Assembly: GCA_037176725.1 (NCBI GenBank)
Contig: JAZBRS010000075.1
Coordinates: 70,124,001-70,188,000, forward strand
Direction of reading: 5' to 3'
Source: Posidonia oceanica
Lineage: Eukaryota > Streptophyta > Magnoliopsida > Alismatales > Posidoniaceae
Length of the DNA stretch: 64,000 nt
The number at the start of each line of letters is the position of its first letter. Positions within the stretch are counted from its first letter, which is position 1. The translations under genes and the position numbers were made by a program. A model generated the notes under the pieces. It saw only the letters and a program-made list of their open reading frames with translations. It did not search any database and was not told the DNA's origin. Below, piece by piece: positions 13,115-24,895 of this stretch.

Positions 13115-16100
13115 TCAGAACTTGGAACGAAGCTGGAGAAAGCAGTCTTTGGCCAGATTCTTGGTGAATATGTCGATGGTTTGAGACTCAGTTGGGATGT
13201 ATTTGGCTTGGAGAGCTCCCCGGTTGATGAGTTCTCGTATGAAATGAAGATCGATTTCAATGTGCCAAGAATGAGAGTGGAACATCGGATTGTGAGCAAG
13301 AGACAAGGCCGATTTGTTATCACAGAGTAAAACCGGAGGTGTATAGCTAGAGGGGAATGCAAAGCTCTTGGAGGAGATGACACAGCCATTTGACGTCTGC
13401 GATGGTGGAAGCCAGAGCTCTATACTCGAACTCGGTGCTTGAATGTGACACCGTTTGTTGCTTCCTGGCCGTTCACGAGACAAGATTATCTCCCAAGAAG
13501 ATGCATGTGGTGGTGGTGGAGCGTTGGGTAACAAGGTCTCCAACCTAGTCAACGTTGGCGAAGGCCACCAAGGAAAGATGCTTCGATGGTTGGAAGATAA
13601 GCTCCATGTCAATGGTTCCTTTAACGTATTGAAGTATTCTCTTGGTTGCCATGAGATGAGGTGTACGTGGGGACTTGACAAACTGAGATATGCAATTAAT
13701 GGTGTAAGAAATGTCTGGCCGTGAGAGAGTTAAGTACTGTAGACCGCCAACGATGCTTCGAAAGGTGGTGCAATCCTCAAGTGGTTCACCATCAGTGACT
13801 GAAAGGTGAGACCCTGAATTGAGAGGAGTCAGGCATGAAGAGTAGGTAGTCATGCTGAAACGATGAAGAAGATCAGCAGCATAGCGCGTCTGGGATAGTT
13901 GGATGCCATTGTTAACAAATGAGACCTCCATGCCTAGGAAGTATCCAAGTTAGCCAAGATCTCGACAGTTGAACGTTCGAGAAAGAGAAGTGATGAATGT
14001 ATTAATAGCAGCTAGATCACCACTAGTGACTATAATGTCATCAACGTACACTAAAACCACCAAGACTTGATCGGATGTGTGCTTGATGAAGAGGGAAGGA
14101 TCAACCAGGCTATGGTGAAAGGCATTCTCTAAAAGAAAGATCCTTAAATGGTGTTACCAAGCACGGGGGGGTTGTTTTAACCCATATAGAGCTTTATTGA
14201 ACTTGCAAACGTGATCTGACCTCAAAGAGTCAATGAAGCCAGGTGGCTGGTGCATGTATACGTCCTTAGTGAGAAACCATGAAGAAATGCATTCTTGACG
14301 TCGAGTTGCCGGAGATGCCAATTGTGGGTTGTGGTTAGTGACAATATGGTTCGGATTGTGGTGTGGCGAACCACCGGGTTGTATGTATGGTCATAATCAA
14401 TGCCTGGATATTGATGATAGTCCTTTGCAACTAATCGGGCTTTATACCACTCAATGTGGTCGTCAGCGCAATGCCTCACACAGTAAACCCACCGTAAGCC
14501 CACAACATTTTGTGAAGGAGAGGGAGGGATGAAAGTCCAGGTATTGTTCTGCACTAGAGCCTGGAATTCCTCATTCATGGCATTTCGCCAATGTTGGTGT
14601 TGATTGGCTTCAGTGTAGCTGGTGGGTTCATGTAGAAGAGGGTTGGCTAGATCAGCGGCAAGGGCTTGAGGAAGAGGATAGGGACTGGTGTTACGAAGGA
14701 GATCGGAAAGACGACGAAAATGACGGGGAGGAGTCGTCTGAGTTGAGGCGTTGGAGGAAAAAGAAGAAGAAGAAGAAGAGATAGTTGGAGAGTTGGCAGT
14801 AGAGTTTTCCAGGGAAGACAAAGGATACGGACGATGACGTGGTGGAAGAGAAGGACGTGATGTGGAAAAAGAAAAAGACGTATCTGGCGTAACAGTGGGA
14901 ATGGGTGAAAAGGGCATGTTTTCATTGGTGGTTAAGGATGGTAGGCGCTCAGTAAAGAAATGGATTGTTGGGCCTAACAATTTGTTACGTGAATTGTTAG
15001 GTGGGGTGGGACATCCTGGGAAGAAGTGCTTGTCGAAAATAACGTGATGAGAAACATGAATTTGTTTGGTAGTGGGATTAAAGCACCTGTAGCCTTTGTA
15101 GTTAGGCTCATATCCCAAAAATATGCATGGGATTGAATGTGCATGTGGCTTATGTCAGGTAGGTGGAGGTATAAAGGCGAAATAGAGACAGCCAAAGGGA
15201 CGTAAATTGCAATATTGAGGCTTGCGATGAAAAATTAATTCAAAATGGGTGTTGTTACTGAGAATGGGGGTGGGTAATTGATTAATTAAAATCACCACAG
15301 TCATGAAAGCATCAACCCAAAATTAGGCAGGTAGTTTGGATTGTAACAACAAGCAACGATCGGTGGACGTAATATGACGATTTTTGTGCTCGACAAGCCC
15401 ATTCTGTTGGACAGTATAAAGACAAGAAAATCTATGTGATATGCCATATGCTTGTAAATATGAAGAGAAAGCTTTCCCCATAAATTCTCCACCACCATCC
15501 GTTTGTATAATTTTAATCTTGGATGTGAGAAGGTTTTCAACTTGTTTATGAAAGACACAAAAGACTTGAAAGGCATCAGACTTGTGAAACAAGGGAAAAA
15601 GCCAGGTATAACGAGAGTAATCATCAACTATAGCAAGATAGAATTTGTGACCAGTTATAGTCGGTACAGGAGAGGATCCTCATACATTCATTTGTAGAAG
15701 AACAAGAGGTTTACATGCAGTGACTTCTCTTCGGAGAAAAGGAAGTTGTGTAGCCTTGCCTATAGGACAGATGTGACACGATGATGAACATTGGGGACCT
15801 CTTGTAGGAAGAGAAAAAACAAAGATAATATGACGAAGAACCGGCATAGAGGGGTGTCCGAGCCTAGAGTGCCAAGTTGAGAGAGTGACACGTTCATCAA
15901 GCAAGGCAGATGGACGGGATGCATAAGAGCCCGGAACGTGGTAAAGCCCATTCGTGCTAGGGCCATGGAGCTTGATTCTCTGTGTAAGCTTGTCCTTTAT
16001 TTGAAAGCCATCAACATCCAAAATAAAAGCACAGTGGTTATCTTTAGCAAAACGTTGAATGGAAAGAAGATTTTTAGAGAGAGATGGAACATGAAAGACA

Positions 16101-16312
16101 TTGTGAAGAGAAAGAGGACCAGATGGAGTAGAGAGAGTAGAGTGACTAACATGAGAAAGAGGAAGGAGAGAACCATTACCAACAAGAATTGCATCATTAC
16201 CTGTGTAAGGTTGATAATGAGACATGTTGGAGATGGTGGGTGTCATTTGCTGTGATGCACCGGAGTCTAGACACCATTGTTGCTCACTTGGATCCTGAAT
16301 GGAGGTGGTGGC
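13115..16312 (-). pseudogene. Copia pol: protease, integrase, RT, RNase H
   Basis: Protease motif LDSGASQQMT at about 16280-16250; GAG-pre-integrase TWHSRLGHPSMPVL near 15850; integrase core residues in KIIQTDGGGEF and QQNGLVEHKNRH near 15500-15380; RT with [39 protein letters not shown] (14590-14270) and YVDDIIV near 14045; RNase H and tail with CDNKSALSLAHNP, HIEIDLHFIRE and IDIFTKNLA (13330-13150). Stops and frameshifts lie near 15700, 15120-15300, 14220 and 13900, so the polyprotein cannot be made. Confidence 0.85.
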
Positions 16313-16329
16313 TATAGATATCTCGTTTT

Positions 16330-19245
16330 GGCTCTCTCATTGCACTTTTAAGTACCATTGCATCATGTCATGCTCCAATCATCCCTATAAGCCATTTTCT
16401 CAGCTTAAGTACTCTCAAAAAGTCCATTTGCCAGTCTGGACCATTAGACGTTGGATATTACAGCGTTTAACGTTAGACGTAGGACAGTCAACGTCTAATG
16501 TTGAACGCTGCATTTCCAAGCGTTCTATGTTGAACACTAGTTTCCAAACGTTTAACGTCCTCAGCTCAGTTTATTTCTAAATCTGTCAATTTTCCTTTTG
16601 GACCCAAATCAATTTTCAAAGTCAAATGGATCCACGTTGGTATAATCACCTCATTAATTGATTGACACATGTCCCATTGATTGCAAGGTCAAATTTGGCA
16701 AGTTTTCAATCTAGGTGTGTTGAACGTTGAATTTCCAGTGTCCAACGTAAAATGCTGTAATTCATAACGTTCTATAACCTAAATTTGTGCACTGCAACTT
16801 TCCTTATTTGGAGCAATCCGATAATCAAATCTCTGCCTTCTTTAATGGTCCATTGACCAATCATTGACTTAATCTGGACCTAATGATTGGTAATCAATCA
16901 TTATTGGAGGAATATTCTTTTATTCTGGCAAATGTGCCTCGGGTGGTCGTTGAATGCTGTGATTTCAGCGTTCAACATAGAACGCTGTGATCTCCAACGT
17001 TTAACACTTCTAAATTAGAAACTTTTTGATACAATTGCCTAATCATGCCTAATTCGAACCAATCTACCAACTTTGTGTCCCCCTTGTTTTTATAAAAGCA
17101 GGGGCACTCCAACCTTGAAGGGGGACCAAAAAATTTTGGGGAAACAAGATTTTGAGTTGAGGAATTGGAGGACACGAACTTGAATTGAGGGATGAATTTT
17201 AGAGTGGAATTTGTGAGAGAGAGGTCGTGAAAATCAAGTGAGGGGAAAGAGAGTGCCAAAGAGCTCAAGTCTTCTTCCATCTCTAACTACGCCAACGGCA
17301 TCTTGCATTCTGCATATACACTATATCAAAAGGGGGTTTTCCTTTAGTGTTTTATTTTACATTTCATTTCTTATATTGTTGTAGCTAGGCATATCAATAT
17401 TTAGTTGCAACTGGAGGGATAACATCCCTTGGGTAAGTATGTTTCTTTTTTGTTTCATGTCACTTTTTATTTATTTTGAACCACTTACTACACTATATTA
17501 ATCCGTATTCTTTAACATTATTTTGCAAGGAAAAGAATAAGAAGAAGAAGAAAAACTCACCAAGTACGGACACCCTTGGACAATGCTGACGTTGTCCCAA
17601 GATAGCTGAACCCGCAACACATATCACATCTCCCAATGTGTCTGAGGGCTAGTGCAAGCAAACGAGAGTGGCGATCACACCGGCTTCAACACACATGGAG
17701 TGGAGAAATCAGGAAACAAGCAAAAGGGGACGTCGAGAAAGCAAAAGACAAAAAAGCGTTTTCTCCCTCAAAACCCCATATCCACAAACTGGTGATCACG
17801 GTGGGAGGGTTAAAAGTGCTCTTGTGCTACGGTGAGCCTCCTTGTCTCTTCTTCTTCTTCTTTCTTCTTCCTTGCATCTTTTCTTTATTTTCGCGGATTT
17901 TTACGGGTGCGGTGAAATTCCTCATAGTATTTTGAGACACCGCAACTCTTGTTTTTTCCTTTCTTTTTACGCCCAAAATACATGTAGCCATCTCCCTTTT
18001 CTCTGTGATTCTCGGGAGTGGAGGTGGCTAATTAAAAATCTCAGCTTTTTTGAAAAATTCTCTGTCAGTGCGTTAAACACTTGATTTTGAGCGTTCAATA
18101 TTGAACGCCCCAGTCTTAGCGTTCAACAACGCTGAGCAGAAACACTTCTGTTTTACAAATTCCTTTTGTTTTCTTTATTTATAACTGGCCTGAGGATCAA
18201 AGTGTGAGGTGATCGACTTTGCCGTAGGGACTAGAACTTTGATTTTTAGGTGCTTTTCAAAAAAAAAAAAATTGAATTTTTCTTTGTATGACTTGTATGG
18301 CCCTTCTTGGGAACTAAATTATTTGTATCTTTTCTTAGGCTATACAAATAACCCCTTAGATTCTAAGCACCCCTGTTGCAAAGGATTTAAGAAATGTGTT
18401 TGTATTGTCACTTATTTTTCCAAGAGTCATATTTCTCTCCCTTGACTCTTGTAAAAATAAGTTAGAATCCTAAGCTAAAAATTACTTTCTCCCTCCCCCT
18501 TTCGGTGGTTTGCATGTGAATGCTGTATTTACACAAGGGACCCAATTAATCTTGGGTACGTTGGGCTCTACCTCTACGGGATAGGGATCTAAGTGTGCTC
18601 GGACTCCCCCTAACATCCTCAGGAGTTAAGATAGGGGGCAGTACCAAGAAGAAACATTTTATCCTATTGTAAGGACCCTTAGACAAACACTCGAAGAAAA
18701 GCCATACCCAAGCTTAGGTACCCTGAGAGTCGCACAGCTTCAAAACACTAATAATCAAGCGAAAATCTTAAAATCCGATTGTTAATCGCTGTCTGAAAGT
18801 GTTATTGTACAGCTGCCTGACACAGGAGTATTAAACACATAGAAACCTGTGTTCTACATTGAACACCCCAGGTCACGCGTTCAACACTTTACTTGATTTT
18901 TTTTTCCTGTTTTATGGTGAGTGACTGAATGCCATAGGACATTTAAACAGGGACGGATATTCTAGTTTTAATTTTCAATTTCCTTCCTAGAAACTTGTAT
19001 TAGAGTGCCAAAATTTTCTTATAAATTTCATTTCTTTCCAAGTTTATTCCTTGTAATTTACTCCCACTTATAGCAAAAAAAAAACAACAAAACAAAAAAA
19101 AGAGCAAAAAAAAAACGAAAAAAAAGAGAGGAAAGAAAAGAAAAAAAGAAACAGAGAAAAAAAAAGAAAAAGGGATAAAAAAATAGTACTGCTGAGGCCA
19201 TTGAACGCCTTTGTATCTGCGTTTAACGTTGAACTGCTCCATTCC
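16330..19245. repeat. Non-coding block with double-hairpin units inside copia gag
   Basis: This 2.9-kb block sits where most of gag should be. It contains repeated near-palindromic phrases around the core GTTGAACGC/GCGTTCAAC at 16437-16560, 16715-16780, 16949-17005, 18064-18135, 18845-18890 and 19198-19240. Two clusters fold as two abutting hairpins (9-bp arms, 10-11-nt loops). An A-rich tract at 19073-19180 and C/T-rich stretches occur between. No coding capacity or target-site duplication was found, and edges are uncertain by about 20 bp. It may be an LTR of a family related to the element at 21982. Confidence 0.55.
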
Positions 19246-19388
19246 ATTGGGGTGTAGAAATGGTGAGAGATGTTAAAAGAGATAGGCAAATTAGAAGTGA
19301 CAGACGATGGAGGAAGAAGACATGAGTCCAGCTGAGGTATTGAGGAAACAAAGGAGAATAGAGGTGGAGGTATAGCCGCCACGGGCAA
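19245..19388 (-). pseudogene. Copia gag N-terminal remnant
   Basis: A start codon at 19388, just inside the PBS, opens a Ser/Pro-rich frame that reaches SNLPISFNISHHF, typical of the beginning of copia gag, then runs into foreign sequence at about 19245. The capsid and zinc-knuckle parts are missing. Confidence 0.55.
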
Positions 19389-19418
19389 GATTGGAAGAAT
19401 AACTTAAACTGATACCGT

Positions 19419-19457
<39 letters not shown>

Positions 19458-19493
19458 TAGGAACGTTGCCAATCTAGGTTATTCCTTTATGTT
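19419..19493 (-). repeat. Copia 5' LTR, internally deleted
   Basis: Shares taaaggaataacctagattg and the GTTGCCA...(CT)n end with 12920-13082 (read on the minus strand) but lacks the middle section. A (GA)n run fills 19419-19457. PBS-like ggtatcag follows on the element's sense strand. Confidence 0.55.
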
Positions 19494-19555
19494 TATTCAT
19501 ATTGGTTATTACAAGAGTAATGAGATTTGAGTGCTTGGGAGGCATCTTGTTTGAT

Positions 19556-19823
19556 AATGGCGGTTGTATCTGAAGCAGACATGTTATCCCCAGCAGTGAC
19601 AGCAGGAAAGCATTTGCATGCAGTCTCGGCTCCAAACCAAGATATACAATTATATGATCACAGACCAAGTTCATTTAAAAGAAAATAATATGCATGTATT
19701 GTAATGGTGGTTGTATCTGAGGCAAACAAGTTTTTATCTAGCAGTGACAGTGGGAAAGCATTTGCATGCAGTGTAGGTTCCAAACCAAAATATACAATTA
19801 CATGATCACAGACCAAGTTCAAT
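19556..19823. repeat. Tandem duplication, about 147-bp period, two units
   Basis: Units 19556-19672 and 19703-19823 share ggttgtatctga, cagtgacag, ggaaagcatttgcatgcagt and ccaaaccaa, and end in gatcacagaccaagttca. On the minus strand each has a fairly open frame that I do not recognise. The gene-free stretch 19824-20900 holds only the dispersed repeat copy at 20110. Confidence 0.6.
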
Positions 19824-20109
19824 GAAAAATTAATATATAATAAGAATATCATGCAGTAAATCCAGGCTTTCTTTTTAAGATATTTATATCGTTGAAGATG
19901 AATTAATAAGTCCGAGACTTTCAATGTAATAAACAGGGTATATATGCAGTAGCATGATCATCATCACGTTCCAATCAATTCACTGAGAAGATAACTAGTT
20001 CAGCATTTAATGAAACACTCCATCTAGTGACTTTCTCAAACTCATTGATCTTACAAAAAATGCTAGTACAATATCTCCACTTATTCCTAGGATATAATCA
20101 TTATTTAAA

Positions 20110-20295
20110 TGTTGGTTCCGTAGATTCGACAAAAATAGAAAATATGTTAAACATCAGTGGAAATGTCTGATGAAACGTTGTAAATTTACGAAAGTCTATA
20201 TAAAAGAACAAAAAATTTTGAAATTTGATTTAAAACTCTAAAATAAGCTAAAGTAAATAATAATCTACATTTAAGACTACTTAGATCAACTTTCT
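20110..20295. repeat. Second copy of the dispersed repeat seen at 4090
   Basis: Aligns by eye with 4090-4260 in the same orientation, sharing gtaaatttacg, aaaataagctaaagtaa-like sequence and gactacttagatcaactt. AT-rich and non-coding; family unknown. Confidence 0.6.
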
Positions 20296-20919
20296 AAACA
20301 TGTTCCACATTAAAATACATTACATGGACGTAATACAAATATCCTGAAGTATAAATGATACATAACAATGTTTAAAAATAAAAAATGTTCATAAAAATTA
20401 CCTCATATATGCTTAATACCACAAAGAATGTTATAGTTCATCAAAATTTTCTTATTATTGTTCAACCATGTTGTGGTTATGATGAATTTATTATCCAATT
20501 TGGGACTCTCTTCACAACACATAGTTGTTTCAAGACATATAACTGTAATATATCTGGTATTCAGCAATATAGTAGTGATACTACGACAGTTCATTTGACA
20601 ATTATTTGACTCAATCTTTCTTCATTTGGTTATTCAGTTGTAAATATCTTTGATTTGAATTTATAATTGTTATTTGAATCGGATTTGTTCCCAACAAAAG
20701 AGAAAGTCTTTGTAAGTCTATAAAAGACCAGTTTGTATAACAAAAAGGTGTCTCTCTTCTCCTAGTTTAGAGTGGTGAGTTTTGCTCGTTCTTCTTCTCT
20801 GTTTAGAAGGCTTCAAGTGATTCTTCCCCTTTAGGTTTTAATTAATAAAAATTCTTATTTTATTCTAATCATGTCATTTCTTAATGTTTCTTTGATTTCT
20901 TGCGTGTTTCTTTCCATTG

Positions 20920-21690
20920 CTATGTTAGGCTAAATAACTCTTTGCATATCATGATACCTATATACATCAGTCTCAGTGTTAAAGGAAAATAACAAAATAC
21001 CTTCTGAGGTATACGTGTCTTTGAGTCTCTTTTGTAACGAGGCTCGTGACATTCTGGATACTCTAATTTGTCTTTGTGTTCCTTATAGTACAGGATATGA
21101 TGTTTTGAGCAAACATCAATCTTCACCTCTGCCAACTCTATCTTTCTCATCTTCTTCTTCGTCTTATAGTATTTCTTCGGTAATTCATGGTTCTCTGACA
21201 GCATTTTCTTGATTTTACCTATCATGACGTCAAAACAGCTATCTGTCATGTTGTAATTGATCTTCAAAGCCAATAACTCAGATACGGTCAATAACTTTGT
21301 GTAATTCTTGTAACCTAGCCACAATGGCTCTTTCGCCTTTCTTAACAACTCATAAAACTCTTAAGATTCCCCATGTGATTTTTCATCAGTGGATGGGTCG
21401 AATTTAGGACCTGCCACGTCCATCACCATGTCTACAATAGGATCCATACTAACAGGAGTAACATTCCCATGACAATGAAAGGCCTTTCCATGTTTAAACC
21501 AACACTTGTAGCCTTCCACAAATTCTTTCTTATACAAATGTATTTCCACATCATTTCTCAATTGTTTTTTCGGTAGTGCATATTTTTTACAATGACATAT
21601 AATCCTACTATCACTTTCCACAATGTCCTGACCTTGACGATATGTAAAATCTACAAACTCCTAAACACTACATTGAAAACTATTGCACAC
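20920..21690 (-). pseudogene. CACTA (En/Spm) transposase N-terminus, TNP2-like
   Basis: Two minus-strand frames separated by a single in-frame stop at 21361. The first carries EEFVDF-like EFVDFTYRQGQDI and IICHCKKYALPKKQLRNDV, then HLYKKEFVEGYKCWFKHGK, the transposase-associated Cys-rich domain. The second has KAKEPLWLGYKNYTKLL, ALKINYNMTD, MLSENHELPKKYYKTKKKM and HHILYYKEHK, diagnostic of plant CACTA transposases. The zinc motif is damaged (LEYPECHEPRYK) and the DDE catalytic region is absent. Confidence 0.85.
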
Positions 21691-22191
21691 GTAACCGTCC
21701 ATGACTCGTGTAAACATCTAATCACGATGACAAGACATTTTTCTACAAAAAAAAGTTACAATAAGATGTCTAGATTGAAAATAAAAAACATGATGACACT
21801 TGAAAAAGAAGATGACATAAGTATCACATTACTTTCTTAATTGGTTTTTTTCATCATGTGTCCCTTTTTCTACAGGAAGCTAAATTCTTGTTGCATTCTT
21901 TAAAATAAAATTTTGAATAATCTGATGTTAGTTTGCAGTAAAATCTAGTTTGCAGTTTGTGTTATCAGTATTCTCAATATCTGTAGATACCTCATTTTGA
22001 CAACCTGGAAAATGGTGGACCCTCCTGCAAGCTCACTTGGACTCTGAGATAGCCAATTTCCACTCAAACCCCATCCAAACCCTAAAACCCACCTAAACCC
22101 ATCCTAAAACATCACTAAACTTCAACCTAAACCTTAACCCAAGCTTCAAACCAAAGCCAAGCCTAACTTAACCATTTCTCCTCTTAGGCTC

Positions 22192-24540
22192 GTTGGACGC
22201 TGGCATTGGCAGCGTCCAACGTTGGACGCGCTCTGTGCCAGCGTCCAACGAGTCGGGAGTTGTAGCGGCAACCGGCAATACCAACGTTGGACGTGCTCTG
22301 TGCTAGCGTCCAACGAGTCGAGAGTTGTAGCGGCAACCGCCACCTCTGGCTCACCGCTTCCGTCCTTCCTCCCGCCCAAACCTCACTTACTACCCGTCCT
22401 CTCACCTCACTACGGCCACCCGCTAGGCACCAAGTCCACTTACTCCCTGCCACGGCGTCCCTTCCTCCGTCGGCGGGTCTTCAGCTCTCACCGCACTCAC
22501 TGCCGTGGCCACCTCCGTCCTGCCACCATCAAGACTTTCTCGACCTCCTGACACACCACACTTACTCGCTTGACATCCCTCGTGGCTTCCCCACTCACCA
22601 CGACCCCTGCAAAGCCTCTACAACCTCTGCCATTGCCAGACGACCAACCCAACAAAACTGAAAGAACCCAACACTTCACGCAAGAACACAGATCACCACA
22701 CCCATTTGCAAGAAAAACTAGAGCTTGTGCGACCTTGAGTGAACTCCCATGAACAATTCTCGACCTTCAACCAAGCTCCCAGCCTTCCCTTGCGACTAGA
22801 GAGCTCGCCGGAGTTCACCTGCCGCTTTCTTCCGTGCCGCTAGCCGAGTGCAAACACACCTCTGCAAGCCACGACCAGGTAGGCTCTCTTCACCCCTATC
22901 TTGTACATGCATGTGGTAGCATGATAGGGTAGTTTTTACGTGTCTTAGCATAGCACACACATCCCCCTGCCTTGGCTTTCTGGCTGCGAGGAGGAGGAGG
23001 TGGGTGGAGCAATCCACCCACCCATTTCTAGGGCCGAGCACATGGACATGCTCATCGTCACTCACTCTAGCTTCCTAGCTAGTTTGTTTGAGATTTTTGG
23101 TCGATTTGGCCACTGATCTTGGCCGGGAAACTTCTCGATCTGTTAGATGCACACCCTGGTGCGTCCAACGTTGGACGTGCCCTGAGGCAGCGTCCAACAA
23201 CCCTGCAGGTATTTTATTTTATTTTGCTTCATTTTGCTTCCATGTTGCTATGGTTTGGATGCTTCTCTGTGAGTTTATGTTACATGCTTCCTTTCATGCT
23301 TACAGATGCCATGGTATGTTTAGTATCAAGTTTTGATCCTAGTTTGGGTCTATGTTTCATGCCTCAGATCATCATTCTGTTTCCCTTTGTTGGACGCTGG
23401 AGCACACTACGTCCTACGTTGGACGCTGGTGTGTCCAGCGTCCTATTACTCTACTTGTTTACACATGCTTCCATGTTTGAGTGTTGCTTTCATTTGAGTT
23501 GGATACTTGATCCATGCATGTGTAGTGATGTTTGGGCTCTATGGCAGCTATCTTTCAGGTTTGCAAGTTCCTTTTCAAGGTTGCATGTTGGTTTACATGG
23601 GCGTATGCTCCCCTATTTCCTTATACATGCTTCTTAAAATGTTTTATTTTAGGATACTTGCTTGATCTATGTTGTATGCCTTGGTTTAGCCCACTTTCAA
23701 TAGCTTGCATGCATATTTAAGTGGTCTCTGAGCTTAGTTCTTCCTTGCAGCTTGATATGCCTCATTTCTATGTTGGACGTAGATACACTCTACGTCTTAT
23801 GTTGGACGCAGATGTACTCTGCGTCCTATGTTTCTGCTTAGCTGCTTCTGCCTTAATGCTTGCATGAAGCTATTATCTCTTGTGTTTGCTTGATCCGTGC
23901 TTGCATGATCGTGCTTAGCCCTTATAACAACTATTGTCAAGTTTTCATGGTTTTTTATTAGGGGTTTATGCAGGTTTCTCCATGTCTTTGCCTTCCTTTG
24001 TGTTGGACGCAAGTACTGCTGGCGTCCTACATAGGACGCAGGTAGTACTCGCGTCCTATACACTGGCTGTGTATTTCCTCATGCATGCTTTGCGAATGCT
24101 TTTCTTTTTGGATTTTTATGTGATCCATGTATGCATGCTTAACCCTAGCCCATTTATGGCAACTTAAATGTATGCCTTAATGTTCTCTCTATCAATTTGC
24201 ATGCATTTCTTTATGCTTCTGTCTGCCCCTTTGTTGGATGCAGAGCGCTCCAGCGTCCTGTGTTGGACGCTGTGTACTCTAGCGTCCAACGCTATGCTTT
24301 GCTTAAATCATGTTCTATGCTTGCACCATGCCATTAAATCTTTCCATTGGCTGCTTACCTTGATTGCTTTGCATGATATATATGGCTTCTCCTGCTTTAT
24401 TGCATTTGCATCGCATTCATACATCTAGAATACTTGTTTTCCAAAATTGCATGGTTTCTGCAGGTTTTCCTTCTTTAAGTATTGGACGCTGTCTAGTCCT
24501 GCGTCCAACATAGGATGCAGGTAATTGCTGCGTCTAACAC
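22192..24540. repeat. Array of double-hairpin units in solo LTR A
   Basis: The clearest unit is 22192-22249: GTTGGACGC, 11-nt loop, GCGTCCAAC, then at once GTTGGACGC, 11-nt loop, GCGTCCAAC. Related units lie at 22283, 23160, 23391, 23774, 24002, 24234 and 24481, the last four about 228, 232 and 247 bp apart. In the unit at 24002 the second arm pair changes to ATAGGACGC/GCGTCCTAT, still fully complementary. Sequence between units (catgcatgctt-like) is also loosely repeated. Confidence 0.8.
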
Positions 24541-24694
24541 TTACAGTTGGCTGTATTCCGTTTTAAAGCGCTGATTTTGTTTTGGCCGTCGCTTTTCGCA
24601 TTTTATTGCCTCCGACACATGCCTTGACACCCATGCATACTGTCGGACCCCTGTTTTCGATTTTACGCCTTGCATCACGCGCTTTCCCGTAGTT

Positions 24695-24895
24695 TTCCAT
24701 ATCGATTTTCTTTCCCCTTTGCATGTCATACACTTGCATCATGTGGTTTTCACTTGGTTTATCGTATCCATTTTCTTTCCCCTTTGCTTGTTTTACACTC
24801 ACATCGTGTGGTTTTATTTGGCTTTTCCGTCCTTATTTTCTTTTCCCTTTGCATGTCGTACACTTGTATTGCGTAGTTTTATCGACGTTTTGTTT
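24695..24895. repeat. About 63-bp tandem repeat, three units
   Basis: Three consecutive units built on the phrase attttctttcccctttgcat, then a tacact segment and a gtggttttat-like segment, just upstream of the conserved 3' block of solo LTR A. Copies B and C hold a 30-bp tandem repeat at the equivalent place. Confidence 0.65.

Larger units (their letters stand above)
12920..19493 (-). mobile_element. Ty1/copia retrotransposon (Ale-like), disrupted
   Basis: Minus-strand element. Order along its own sense: short LTR (19493-19419), PBS-like GGTATCAG (19417-19410), gag remnant (from 19388), a 2.9-kb foreign block, then protease, integrase, RT and RNase H (16312 to 13115), and the other LTR (13082-12920). 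The very short LTRs and protein style suggest the Ale/Retrofit lineage. No matching target-site duplications were found. Confidence 0.75.

Noticed and set aside
16330..19245. Target-site duplication for the hairpin block
   Set aside because: No matching 4-6-bp pair next to TG...CA-like ends was found at either junction.
22146..22679. Overlapping frames on both strands in a GC-rich region
   Set aside because: They cover the hairpin units and LTR sequence of solo LTR A; the composition explains them.
22192..24540. CRISPR-like array
   Set aside because: Units are double hairpins in plant LTR DNA, spacing is about 230 bp, and there is no uniform repeat-spacer pattern.
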